Assembly: GCA_030762935.1 (NCBI GenBank)
Contig: CM060898.1
Location: forward strand, 95,276,781-95,340,780
Source of the DNA: Hymenopus coronatus
Lineage: Eukaryota > Arthropoda > Insecta > Mantodea > Hymenopodidae
Length of the DNA stretch: 64,000 nucleotides
Reading direction: 5' to 3'
The stretch's first letter is position 1. Each line of letters opens with the position of its first letter. The notes under the pieces are model-generated. The model made no database searches, was not told where the DNA came from, and saw only the letters and a list, made by a program, of their open reading frames with translations. Shown piece by piece: positions 40,501 through 53,600 of the stretch. Position numbers and translations under genes: made by a program.

Positions 40501-43500
40501 TAAGCACATAGAAGTCTTCCAGATCCATCTCAATATGAAATGAAGCATAAGCAATTATGCTCAGTAATTCTTATTTGTGTTTTATATCTGTCAATATAAT
40601 TGCAGTAACATTAGACACCACAGATGCAATTCTGCCATAAAAAAGTTTGTTTCTTCTTTGACTTCTTCACAACTACCTTTAGTGCATTGATTTTATTGGT
40701 ATCATATAAAACTTACTTTTTTGAGAGTTTTTTTTTGGGGGGGATAGTGTTTTATGCCTGCTTTACCACGTGGCACCGCAGGCGATGACACTGATAATAC
40801 ATGGAATGAAGATGCAGCACCGGTGGAATGTGATGGGGGAAATCAGGAAACCCACCCCTGCACCACTTTGTCCACCACAAATTTCACATGCAGTTGCTTG
40901 GGATTGAACCCAGGCCATCTAAGTGAGAGGTGAGTGGTCTAACCACTTGACCATGGCGCCGATTTTTTGAGAATGCTTTCTTAACCACACCCAGTACAGA
41001 TTTCTTGTGAGATAACATGAATGTAAACCTTTAGTTGTTTCTTCATTTCCTTGCATAGCTAAGTTTTGGAAGAATTTTGCTCTTCATTATAGTTCATAAC
41101 TTCACTTTTTTCTTCTCTCTTTGATAATGTTCCCTATGAACTTTTTACTAAGAGACGACATCAAAAATTTTAACTATTCCTCCATAATCTCAGAAAGTTT
41201 GAAGATTTTTAAACAAAACATTGTTTACCGACATACAGGATAACTCCCCAATACATTTAGGGTTTCAGTTACACCACAACTTTATAAATATTGAAATATC
41301 TGATAATGGAAACTGCTACAAAGTACTTTACAATCTTTTTTCATCGTAAAATTTTGTACCATCCAAATAAGTGATTATCCCTGGTCACCATCCTATTAAC
41401 ATTCCATAGTTGCGGATAGATAGCATTTTTATTCATCAGTGGAAATAATCCACAGTGGTTAAATTTGAGGAATGTGGTTGATAAAGTAAATTACTGAATA
41501 ATAGATTGACAACAGAAAAGTAAACCTCAGAGGAAACCCAAATGTGTCATCCAGTATGTGACTTAATGCCATTTCTGCTAGGATTATCTGCAAGTCATAA
41601 TGGAATCCAATCTCTTCCACTAATCTTGGAACAATGTATCTGCACTATTTTGTAGGTACTGTTGGCAAAAATTTGAAATATATTATTTTTGTTAAAGAAA
41701 TGCTATGCAAGTATTTCATCCATTTCTATGTGTAATTTTCTGTTTCATATGAAATAGTGCATTGGGTGAGCTGAATTTGGTAGATAAAGTATTTTTCAGT
41801 CACCTCAAAGAATATCATATTTTTAAATTCAGATAACTTTAGTATCATCGAGTTAATAGAAATTGTGTTTAACAGTTAAAGCTTAGCCATAAAAACATGT
41901 GATTTACAAAATATATAAGTAGCATTGAAAAAAAACTCTCAGTTCATTTCCTATGAATTCTTCTTATTTTAATAGTGCTGATTCATTTTGTGTAATTTTC
42001 AAATAGTTATTCCTTCGGTTTGATATTCAGGTTTATTAATCATGCTACAAGGGGCATACTGAAAGTCACGAGCAACCCATTGTAAAAATTTAAATTTCAA
42101 CAATGTAACGAAACGAATTGCAGGATCGTAATCTACATACTTTAAGCCACATGTTGACATATTGTGACGTCATTAGCTTCTATCACGTGACCACAGACGG
42201 TGTTTGAAAAATGGCTGACATTGATGTTTCGACAGCGTGCTGTCATTGAATTCCTTGTGAAAGAAGGAAAATGTGCTCCTGAAATTCATCTCAGACTTCA
42301 ACGTGCGTATGGAGGTGTCTGCATGGGTGCCAGCAGTGTTAGAAGATGGGTGAAACATTTCAAAGATGGAAACCCGAGTCTGCAAAATGCGCCTCGTAGC
42401 AGGCGTCCTCGAACTGCCTCCACAGAACGCAACAAGGAAAGAGTTGATGAGCTCATTACAGGAGATAGGCGTTTCACTGTGAATGAAATTGCTGCGAAAC
42501 TTGGAATAGGACATAGTGCAGTGCAAGAAATGATCCACAGCTTGGGTTATCGAAAGGTCTGTGCCCGTTGGGTCCCCCATTTACTGACTGAAGACCACAA
42601 ACTTCAGAGAAGAACCATTGCACAAAACCTTCTTCAGAGATTTCATAATGAAGGTGATGAATTTTTGACGTGTATTGTGACTGGAGATGAGAGCTGGTTC
42701 CATCACTATGAGCCAGAAACGAAACGTCAAGAGTATGGAATGGCACCACTTGAACTCACCATCGAAGAAGAAAGCGAAGACAGTGCAGTCTGTAGGAAAA
42801 GTTATGGGAAGTGTCTTTTGGGATGCACAAGGTTGCATTCTGGTTGACTTTCTTGAACCTGGACAAACCATAAATTCTGCCCGCTGCATCAAAACACTTC
42901 TGAAGCTCCGTCGGGCTTTGCGTGATAAACGCCCTGGAAAGAGGATCATCCTTCAACAGGATAATGCGCGTCCACATACTGCCCATGCCACTATGGAGAA
43001 GATCAGGGCATTAGGGTGGGAAACTCTTCCACATCCTCCCTACAGTCCTGAGTTGGCACCTCCGACTACCATTTTTTCAGTTCTGTGAAGGAGCACCTGC
43101 GTGGCCAACGCTACGAGACGCTGGAGGATATTCGGAAAGCAGTGCATCAGGGTCTGCAGGCAGCTGCAACAGGGTTCTATCACAAGGGCATTTTCAAACT
43201 TGTAGAACGATGGGAAAAATGTGTGCAAAACAATGGAGACTATGTCGAAAAGTGAAAGAAAGTCTGTAGATTAGGATGATGTATTTGGTTTGGCTTAAAA
43301 ATAAATATTAAGATTGTAAAACAGTGTTGCTCATGACTTTCAGTATGCCCCTCGTATTTTGCATGATTTTGAATTAGAAATACACACACAAAAGTCACAT
43401 AAGTAAGTTTCATATTAGATTAGTTGAGGTATTTTTAAACATTAAACTTTAATGCACTTTTGTTATTGATACATTTAAGTTAACCTCTTAACATTGTAAT

Positions 43501-46500
43501 GTTATTACTTCAAAATGATTACAGTAATTGTCTTTGTTTTGATCCTGTAGCACAATTTATTCTCTTGTCTATGATGATGGCTAGACACTTTGACTGTCTG
43601 CAACTCTACACTTCGAACTCACTATTGAAACTGAATTTCCTGGGCAAAGCTCCCCTTTTTTATACCTTCGATGATGTGGAAGAAATTTCAAGAAGTAGAG
43701 GTCATTATTGGCATGTGTGCATTATGCACAGGTGTGACATTGCTGGGTTTTGATGAAAGGTGACTCACTTAAATGTTAAATTTGACACCTGCAATAATGA
43801 GTATGGGTATGTAAGGAAAGCTGACCACATATGTGATTCAACATGGAAAGATAAAAGTGCATATTTGGTTTTGATAGTGAGTTTGGAGCAAATATCTAAA
43901 TTAGAGAGAGCAGTTGTCAACTGTCTTGAGCGTCAAAGTTAAATTTTGCTACAGAATTGAAATAAGGACATTTATTGTAATCACAGTCACTAATAAAGAG
44001 TAATGTTACAAAAGTCATTACAAGTGGTGTTTTATTTTTCACTGATTCTTTTTATTGTCAAAATGAATCAACCAGGTACAATGATAAACAACAATGAAAC
44101 TCATTTTTAAGAACTGAACAATATGTATTTTAGTCTTTGAGCATTCCCTAGATTGAAATCTTGAGTATACTCATCAGGTGCTTAAATTATAAATATAAAA
44201 AGAAGCTATTAAGAGTGAAGTAACACAAATATTAATATTATAATTAATAATTGAAACAAATCTTCACTTATCTTTTGGAATCCAAGGATTAGTTTTGCAA
44301 TAAATTGGTCTACTGCATCCTCAGCTTAGTTTCTTTTTGGTCTCAGTTTGCTTAAATGTTGTTTCTTCTGAACTTACCTACATAGAAAATCTGATGTGTT
44401 ACATTCACATGACTTTCTCTACCCATTCTGTAACAATGTTCTTACCAAAGCTTTTTTTTATATCTACTTCATTTATATGGAGATAAACAACTGCAGAGAT
44501 ACTTTTATTGATAATACTTCCTACTTGGTGTGTGGGGAAAAGGAATACATTAAGATAAAGCTAGTGTCAATTATTTTAAGAGCTGTCGTCACTTGTGGCA
44601 TAATAATTACCATGCTAACTTCATATATCCAAGGTTTGCGGGTTCATACCCAGCAGAGGGCATTGGATTTTTTGGGCATAAAAATCCTTAGCATGGCTTC
44701 CTTCGGATGGGAAGTAAAGTCTTTGGTACGGTGTTGTAGATTTAAGCATGTAAAAGAACCTCAAGCCTGATAAAAAGGCCTTGGAGCAAAATTAAGCTGT
44801 CATTCATGTCCAGTATACAATGGGACACTGAGAACCACAGCCGTTAGAGAGCATCCATAAATAAAACTCTGTTTCATTTTTTAACTCTCTTTCACTATGT
44901 GAGTGCTTTGAGATTCTGTTTTCTGTACTTTTTTGGTAGTAATATTTTCTCTTATCTGTTATGGTTTACTTAAATAAACATTTGTTTCTTAATGACATTG
45001 TAAACTGCCAAGATCATATCAGCATTTCATCCCAAAGAAATTCTTTAACAGGTCAGTAAATCTACTGATACAGAACTGTCATTTTTAAGCAAACTTAAAA
45101 ACCATCAACCTGGACTTGGTCGAACCCACAAGGCACTGGGATCCGAAGGCCAGTGCCTAACCAACTGAGCCATCCAGACTGACGTACAATTTCCAGTTTT
45201 GCAAAAATCATCCAGAATAAACAAGACTTTCAAGGATATTCTCAGAAAATTCAACATTTCATTTGGTGTGAAAATATATTAAAAATATGATATTTTAATC
45301 AAAATATTTTTGAGTAAATGAAAATTCAGTTTTGAGAAAATGAAAATTTTTGAAAATATTCCATGTAAAGGGTAGTGTAGGGATAAAGGGTAGTTTCTTG
45401 TAAATCTTTGTGTTGCATCCTTAGGAGATGCCTTAATATCAAGTTTGGTATTTGACTGACTTTTCGTTTTTGAATTATGCTGTTCATGGACACACACACT
45501 CATAATATTAACATGGACCTTTTTCTAAAAATTTGTTTTGTTTGTTTTATTCAAAGACCTCAAAACATGTTTATGGTGAAATCTCAATATTGTATTTTGT
45601 TGAACTACAATATTACTATAGGTAGTTGAGAAAGCAAAAAGTAAAAAAGGAGAATACTGGGCATTGAAATATTAAGAAGTGAACTCAGGGTGCAAATGAA
45701 CCTCAGCAGTTGTGTACCTAAAGTTCCAGTAGTACTACTACTTCTATTGTTAATGTTGGTCTGGTTAGCTCAGTTGATTAGGTGCTTGAACTCAAAGTCG
45801 TAGTTTCAAACCCGACCCAAACCATTGGTTTTTAAGTGTTCTTAAAAACGACACCCCCCCCCCCCCCCATGCAAGTAGATTCACTGTCAGGTTAAAGAAT
45901 ACTGCAGGACAGAATTCTCGCACACCACAGCATTGATATGATCCTGGCAATTGACAGCATCATTAACAAGCAAAATATTATTTCTTTATTTTCTATCATT
46001 ATATATTAAATTCAGCACTTAAGTCTTCATCATTCTCCATTTCTATGAAGTGCGAGGAAGAAATGTATGAATAGGCTAAATAGAGACCTTTAGTGTTATA
46101 AAACACAAGAGAAGAAAATTTGAATGAATTGGCTAATTCACAGAAAAAGTACCTGTCAAAAAATGAAATTAGATTGAAATCTAGGAAAGTGTCAAGGAAC
46201 TACCAAAAAGGAAGATAAAGCAGTTAAATTCAGCTGTTATATGCAATTTGGAAATTATATGCCAGAGTATTCTTGGGATCTTATTATTTTGTCAAAATTA
46301 AAAATCCAAATTTGCTCTGGTTTTTATAATTGTGTTAAGAGGTTAATCTAATGTTTTAATCTGCTTTTATCCATTTGTTGAGTAGTTTCTGTAATGCAGT
46401 AATACTTTCTGAAGTTGAGATTTAAATATAAATGGCTATTTTAATATGGTTTTCTTTTCTCTTTGCATTGCCTACCTAGTAGCAGGTTTGTATTAAACAT

Positions 46501-49500
46501 ATTGCATCATAATGAGACATGCATGCCAATTAATGATTTTGTGTGTCAACATCATGGTTTGCAATCTGTTATGCATCAAAGTAAACCATACTTATTTGAA
46601 GCTTTTGAGCATAGCTGTAGCATGTTGCATGGCCTCAATGAAAGTTGCTTTGTTCTTTAAATTTTGGGATCTTGACGCATTTACAGCTCAATCCAATAAA
46701 GTTTTAATATTCTATTTACAAGCTGATGTGTAACTGCAATCAAAATGCTCAGAATAAGCTTTTTAGACTGTTATACTCATGTTCCACAAATGAGCATGTA
46801 TTTGCAATGGCAAATATAACTTTTTATTATATTGTGGTTTTGGTCAAATTCTTTTATATAAAAATATCCTGCACTTAGAAGGGTCCATTATTATATAGGT
46901 GTTAAAGATTGAACTGGGATTTTTTTTTGTGAAAATAGATAAAAAAAAAAGGACTTGTGTCTGGTCTTTATCTCTCATAGCCCAGGTTTGATCTCTTCAG
47001 TATTTTTTCTTGGAGACCCTATCACTGGGAAAAAATGAAACTATCTAAAGCTGATATTCTCTGTGTTATATGAACTCTTGGTTGTAAGTTTTGTTTAGTG
47101 AGGTTTTGCGTCCAGATACTGTAGCCTCAATGTGGGCAAAGTTTTTTTTTTTTTCAGCTCCTCGCATAGTTCCACACAGCTGATCATTGAGTGAGACAGA
47201 CCTAGTGTGGAATTTAAATTAGTTTAGGATCCTGACACCCACTTTGAAAGTTAAGGGAGAGGTGGTTTTGATTGCAAAACCGATGACCGCACCTTATCAC
47301 ACAACTGCAACCAATTACAAGAAAAGGGGTAAAGGGGGATGGCACCCCTATTTGACTGAAGTTGTGTGGTGAGACATGGTCATTGCCTTTTCAATAGTAA
47401 TCACTCCTCCCTTAGCATTCGAAGTAAATGTCAGGATCCTAAAGTATATTAAATCCAATGTAAATTCAGCTATTACAGCTTAAAAGTTTGGTTTTTCAGA
47501 CGAATAGAGACCCTGTGGGACAGAAAGCCAAGATATGGGTATTTTTGTTTTCAATGTATTTTTACTATATAAGTTTGATTCAATCTTTGATATCATTTGA
47601 AATTGGCTCCTTGTTAGAATTTTTACAAGATTACAAGTTGCCATTGGGAGATATCTCAAAATGAATTTGAGAACCTGTGTGGCTTATTAAGAAAACTGTG
47701 AGTAAGTTGGTGAATTTAATGTTATATTGACATGTTGCCATGGTAGCTCAGTTGATTAGAGAAGTGACACAGTAGGTTGAAGATCCCTGATGCAAATCCT
47801 GTTTATGACATTGAGTTTTTTGGTTTGATTCTACATTTCCATATACACAGCTTGTATGAGGGTTGTTCAATGATTATCTATACTTTAAAATAGATGGTAT
47901 TGCTGAGGAAAGTTGGTGTTAACAATCGTGCACTGTCATTTGTTACAACTTGCTAAAACAAAAATTCATAGGTTAGTTTGGATTTCGTTGGCATTTCAGT
48001 TGAACTTACTTTTACCAAAATGAAAAAGTACTCTATTGTTTAGGATTCATTTTTACTTTTGAATGGGAAAACTTGCAAGTAGATAAAACTGATATTGGGT
48101 GCTGTTTGTGTGAACCTATCACCATTTATGACAACAGCTAGATATGGGTTCAATGACTTTCAATGTGGCCAAACATCTGTTTTTGATGAGTACCCAGGAC
48201 ATCCAGCAGATGTGGTACCAAGAAAATAATTAAAGAGGTCCACAGTATGATTTTTGCTGATCATTGGAAAAAAGTTTGCGAAGTGGCTGAGGTGCTATTT
48301 AAATGAAATCTGAAGGGCTTTCTGCATCGATTTGTCACAACTGGATTCATCTTTATACTTTGGAAACCAAGCAACAATCAAAACAATGGGTTGCTTCCAG
48401 TGAATTTGCTCCAAAGAAGGCTAAGATGGTCCCATCAGCCACAAAAGTAATGGCACAATTTTTTGGGATGTGAAGGGTATTTATTGACTTCATATAAAAA
48501 GGAAAAATGATTACTAGACAACATTAGAGTGAGTTATTGGACCCATTTGGCGAAGAAGAAGAAAGTGTTGTTTCACCACAACTACACACCAGTCTCCACC
48601 AAACTGCACGCATTGCATTATGAGTTGCTGCTGCACCCTTTTACTTTGCCAGACCTGGCAACCTGCAATTTCTTCTTGTTCCTAAACATGACCCAACCAT
48701 CATTGGGAAGGTGATGCTGCACATTTATGAGGATTGGCATGGTGTAGTGCTTATGGATTATATTCGTAAGGGACAAACCATCACAGAAGCATATTACCGA
48801 AAATTCCTGATGAGGTTATGGGAGGCTGTTAAGATGAAACATCACAGGAAGCTGTCCAAGATGGTCCTTTTGCTATATTACAATGAGTTCCAGCTCATTT
48901 TACACAGGATATAGTCACATATGCTGCTGCTTTGCCTATCAAAATTTGTCTTCCCCTCCCCCCTTCCCATATTCTCCTGACATTGGCACCCAATGACTTC
49001 TTCCTCTTTCCTCAAATGAAGAAATCTTTGCATATCAGACATTCCCAGAATGACGTTGAGGTGATTTTTAAAGTGGAACTTTTCCTGAACAGCTGAAATA
49101 CAGACTTCCACAAACAAGGTCTCATTCAAGTCAGCCATGTTCGGAAAAATGTGTTGCATTGAAGGGTGAGTATATAGAAAGGGATTAACATCACTACCAA
49201 GTTACATGATTAGAGCTTGAATTTTTTGAAGTGATAATTAAAACTTAATCACTACCCCTAGTATGCTATATTTTTTTTAGCTTAGATGCAAAAGCTTGTC
49301 TAAAAGTGCTTTTGAAAAGTTTTCATGATATTGCTTGATGCCTTATATTTATTCTTTTATAAACTGATCAATGAAGGAAATGCAGATACTAATATTTCTG
49401 TCAATTTTTAGAAATAGTTTTATAAGGCAAAAATAGAGGCAAATAACATGGTAGCAGATATGCAAGATGTCAAATTTGAAAGTATGAGAACACAAACACA

Positions 49501-50607
49501 CATTGTGAGTGCTCATTTTATTTTGATCCATTGTCCAGCATATTGAACAAGATATGATGCCAGGACTGACTGACAGTCCTTAGTCTTCAAGTTTTAATGA
49601 ATACATATGCAAGATGGCGCCAACTGCTACATGAAAGTTGATGATAGGGTGGAAGGAAGAGTGGACAATAGTTTGAAACTTGGGAGTTCATTACATAATA
49701 TTGTGCGTTTTGTGATACATTCATTTTCTTGAATTGCAGAGTGACAGGAAGAGAAGATAGCAAAATAATCTCTCTGTATGTTTTATAAAAAATAAATTCA
49801 AACATTTTACAAGAATATGCATAACAAAACTCATTATAAGCATAGTGTTCCATTGCAAGCAGGTTCACACTCTCTTCACCATGTTATTTAAGAAGGTCTC
49901 AAACATTACAGACACGACAATTTTATCTCCTGGGGTACCAAGTTCTGCAGCTGGTAGAAATTTTCAGGGTATCAAGCAAACACCCAGTCCTTCAGATAAC
50001 CTAGAGGGGCAGGGGGGGGGGATCAGGTGGTGTAAAATCTGAGGATCTCTGAGGCCATTGAGGGTTGCTGATAATAGTGATGATCACAACAGTAGGTTAG
50101 ATTAATGAGAACAACAGAGTTGAAAAAAATATATATTTTAATGGAACATGTACAATTGATGGGAAGCTTTCCTAAGCCAAATTGTAACTTTCTTGTTCTC
50201 GTTCCTAGGCACAGCGTATTAGATCTATATTATTCATATCAGAATCTTCATTGAAAAGATTAATCTTGATGAACGTGACATGAAACAGCCACTAGAGCTC
50301 ACCCTAGTCACAACTCTTTCAAATTTTGATGTTGGCTAACTCGTATTATGTTGACTGAATTGGAAGCAGGTCAAAAAAATCATTAATCCGATACAAACAA
50401 ATGAAATTTCAATTCAGAAAACTGACTTAACACTTTGAGATTCATGCAGTTATCAATATGATTTCTGTTCTCATTACCAGTCTGTTGTGAACCAAAATCT
50501 TGTGTTCTGCATTGCTTCTCATTATTTTTTTCACTTTTGTTACCATTTTCAGGTTGTTATGAGCCAATCTTTATTACTTTATATCATCTTAACTGTAATA
50601 CTAAAGC

Positions 50608-50639
<32 letters not shown>

Positions 50640-53600
50640 CCATTACCCTTGTCCTGCAATTTTTCTGTCTAATCTAACTGATCTATATTTAAACATCCTT
50701 TGAAGAACATTATTCCCAGTAACTCTCTGATGCAAAAGTCAGTCCAAATCCCCTGAGTATATATCTCAGTTTGTACAATTTCGTTGGGTAGTTCAGACCA
50801 ACTTATGCAGAAATATTGAGTGTTTACATGACTATTATGTTCAAACTAGCATTCATCAGTCTTGCATATCCTGTTCCTCTTCTGTTTCAAAATATTCCAA
50901 GGAAAAGTTTCAGAATGTATGCAAGCTGGGAGGTGTGTGCCCTGGAATTTATAAAATATTTTAATTTTGAAGGGATACAGCTTCAGCTCTTTTCATAGTG
51001 CATTTTGCTTCTTACTGCTGATGGCTGCATCTGAGGGATAACAAAAGTTTCTCTTGTTAGCTGACATAATGATGTTCATGACCAAACTCATCTCTTGTAA
51101 AACACCATCACCACTTCGCATATATTTTTTGGATCCTGTTTACCATTAAGCAATACGCTTATGGTACACAATGTAAAAAAGAAGTATGACAGATTACTCA
51201 TAACTTAAATGTTGCACAGGGAAATTTCATTACATGCGCAGCAAAATAAAGGATAAACTAACTGACCTCTTAACTGCCCTCATCAGGTTTGTTTGAAACA
51301 TCTGTTAAATTGGGTACAAGGGCAACACAGAAAGCTTTTAAGAAAACACAAATTTTTAAAATTTGAATTAATATAATGCTTTTCAAAATATTACCCTTTA
51401 ACATCAATACATTTTTTGTATGTGATGAAACAAGGCCTCAAAATAACGATACCATTCTTCCTGAGGCACTTCAGAAACCATACTTTGATATGTTCCACTG
51501 CTTCATCTGATGAAAAAATGATTCCATGCATTTTATCTTTAACTTTTGGAAATGAAAAGAAATCATAAGATGCTAGGTCAAGGCTGTTTTGTGAAGGATC
51601 CATGATGCTGACGTTTAGGCCATCCAGATATTCAAGTTGACAGCTTTGCTATATGTGATTGTAATGATGTAAAATTATTTTTCTTTTGGACATTTTTTTG
51701 TTAACTATTTAAAAAATATGAGGTAAATAGAAATTTTAATACTAATAGGCAGTAATAGTATATCTACCTTCTAATGTTATAGTAGAAATACGGGCTGTTT
51801 TAGGAAAGATAAAAATTATCAAACTTCTTTTTACCAGCTTGGGGAATACATTGGCCTTTTAGGCTTAGGTTCCATTCAAAAGACCTATTGAGCTGATTGA
51901 CTTTTCCTTTTAGGATCATAACAATAATTTCAAGATTCATTACCAGTAAGGATATTCCAAACCAAATTTAAACTGTCTTGGAATTTTTTCAGAGTTTTTC
52001 TGCTCCAATCAACGTGTTTTTTTTGTTTGTTTTTTATTTAAATTGTTTCATTTATATAGCCTTCTTTAACATCTAAGATCATATCAGGGGCTTTGCATTA
52101 GAAATAACTCGTCTGTAGGTTTTTTACATTGGGTTTTTAAATTTTTTTATTTTCCTCAAATACACATTCACTCTCACATACATACTACCAGACTCTGTGG
52201 GGGATAGGGAATAATTCTGATTAAAGTAAAATTCTCCACCTTGACTGTCAATGTGTTATTGTTTTTGTTTTTGATTGGGAGTCAGTTTATTGTATTTCAT
52301 GGATAACAAACTTTTCTCATGTTTAACTGTTGATATAAATTGTTTTGGATTTGACTCATACCAATATCCATTGTAGCACAAAATTAATATGATGTCCCTC
52401 AATCTTCTTCAAGCATTGTTCAAACAGGAGCAATATTTTCATCTACAGCAACAATTCTTGGGCATCCTTCATAAAATTCATCACTAGAAAAAATTGATCC
52501 CTTTTGAATTTGCTGTACCAATTATAAATTGTTGCCTTAAATGGTGCCTCTTCACCAAAAGAATTTCTAAGCCTATTTTCATATTGTTTGAGCGTTAAAT
52601 ATTTAAATGTGTGAAAATTCATAGCTGGAAATGTGTTCTATCAAATTCATTTTTAAATGAACACAAAATCTTAAATTAATGATAAACTATTAGAGCAAAT
52701 CAAACAAATTCTTGAAGTAGATAACTGAACAACTCTACCAATAAATGTATTAACACAGATCTTAATTACATCAGAAGATGCAATTCAACTACATAGCAGC
52801 CAACATACAGAACATAGAAAGTAGCTGTCGGATATAAACAAATTTAGGGGAGGGTTCCAAGTTCACAAGGCAGCCAAAAAAGTATGGGGTAATACTGAAT
52901 AAAATTAAATTCAATCCATTTATTCATATAAACTATTTCATTTGTTTTTAAAGACAAGCATACTAAAATTTTTAGTGTCATTTCTTGTACAGTTCTCTGC
53001 AATATTAATTAAACATTGGTTTATATATTGATATTCCCCTTCAATGAAAATCTTATGCTAAATAGGGTTTCAATAAGGACTCTTCATTTGTTAAAGGTAT
53101 TCAGATGCAGATGCTGATACTCTGCTATGAAAAATAATCAAATTGAACAGTTTAAAGATAAACAGTACCCCAAGCCCTTTGTGGGAGTTGAACTTGATTC
53201 GACTTGCTGGTTGTTTCATTGAGAGAGTGCCATGCATAAGAGTGTCCCTATAAGACTTTGTTACAACATTGGAACTAAGTAACTTAAATGCATATCTACT
53301 CTCTTTGTTTTTGCAATCTCTGAGAAAGCGAATCTTGATATAATTTAGAGCAAGAATGAACTATACAGGACCAAATTTAAAATGAAACCTCAGTGGAACT
53401 ATGTGGAATATAAATATGAGGCGTCTAAATACAAAACCCGCCAAATTAACAACATTTTCAGAAAAGAAGAATATGTATCTCTGCATTTCACTTTACACTT
53501 ACATTGTCTATTTTACGCATATAAAAAGTAAAACATCTAAGAAGTGTGTAACTGAAAATAAAATAAACTTACTTCAATTACTTTTGCAATAAATAAGGAT

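Larger units (their letters stand above)
44385..45645 (+). repeat. Repeat G, copy G11, carrying SINE C and SINE D
   Basis: G blocks are at 44385-44597 (AAATCTGATGTGTTACATTC, TTCTGTAACAATGTTCTTAC), 44892-44975 (TTATGGTTTACT) and 45184-45645 (CCAGTTTTGCAAAAATCATC, ATTCTCAGAAAATTCAAC, CCATGTAAAGGGTAGTGTAG, CA tract, GTGAAATCTCAATATTG). The two gaps are filled by SINEs, so G11 is older than both. Confidence 0.85.

Noticed and set aside
42173..43228. Minus-strand open frames under mariner M3
   Set aside because: They are shadows of the plus-strand transposase, which has the catalytic motifs and lies between oriented terminal repeats.
43499..43942. Two adjacent open stretches of 84 and 60 codons, possible exon
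   Set aside because: No family resemblance, no fitting splice sites, and located deep in TBC1D13 intron 5 where the neighbouring exons already join in phase.
45110..45183. Functional tRNA gene
   Set aside because: The tRNA-like half is well kept but continues as the SINE D body, shared block by block with 45755-45975.
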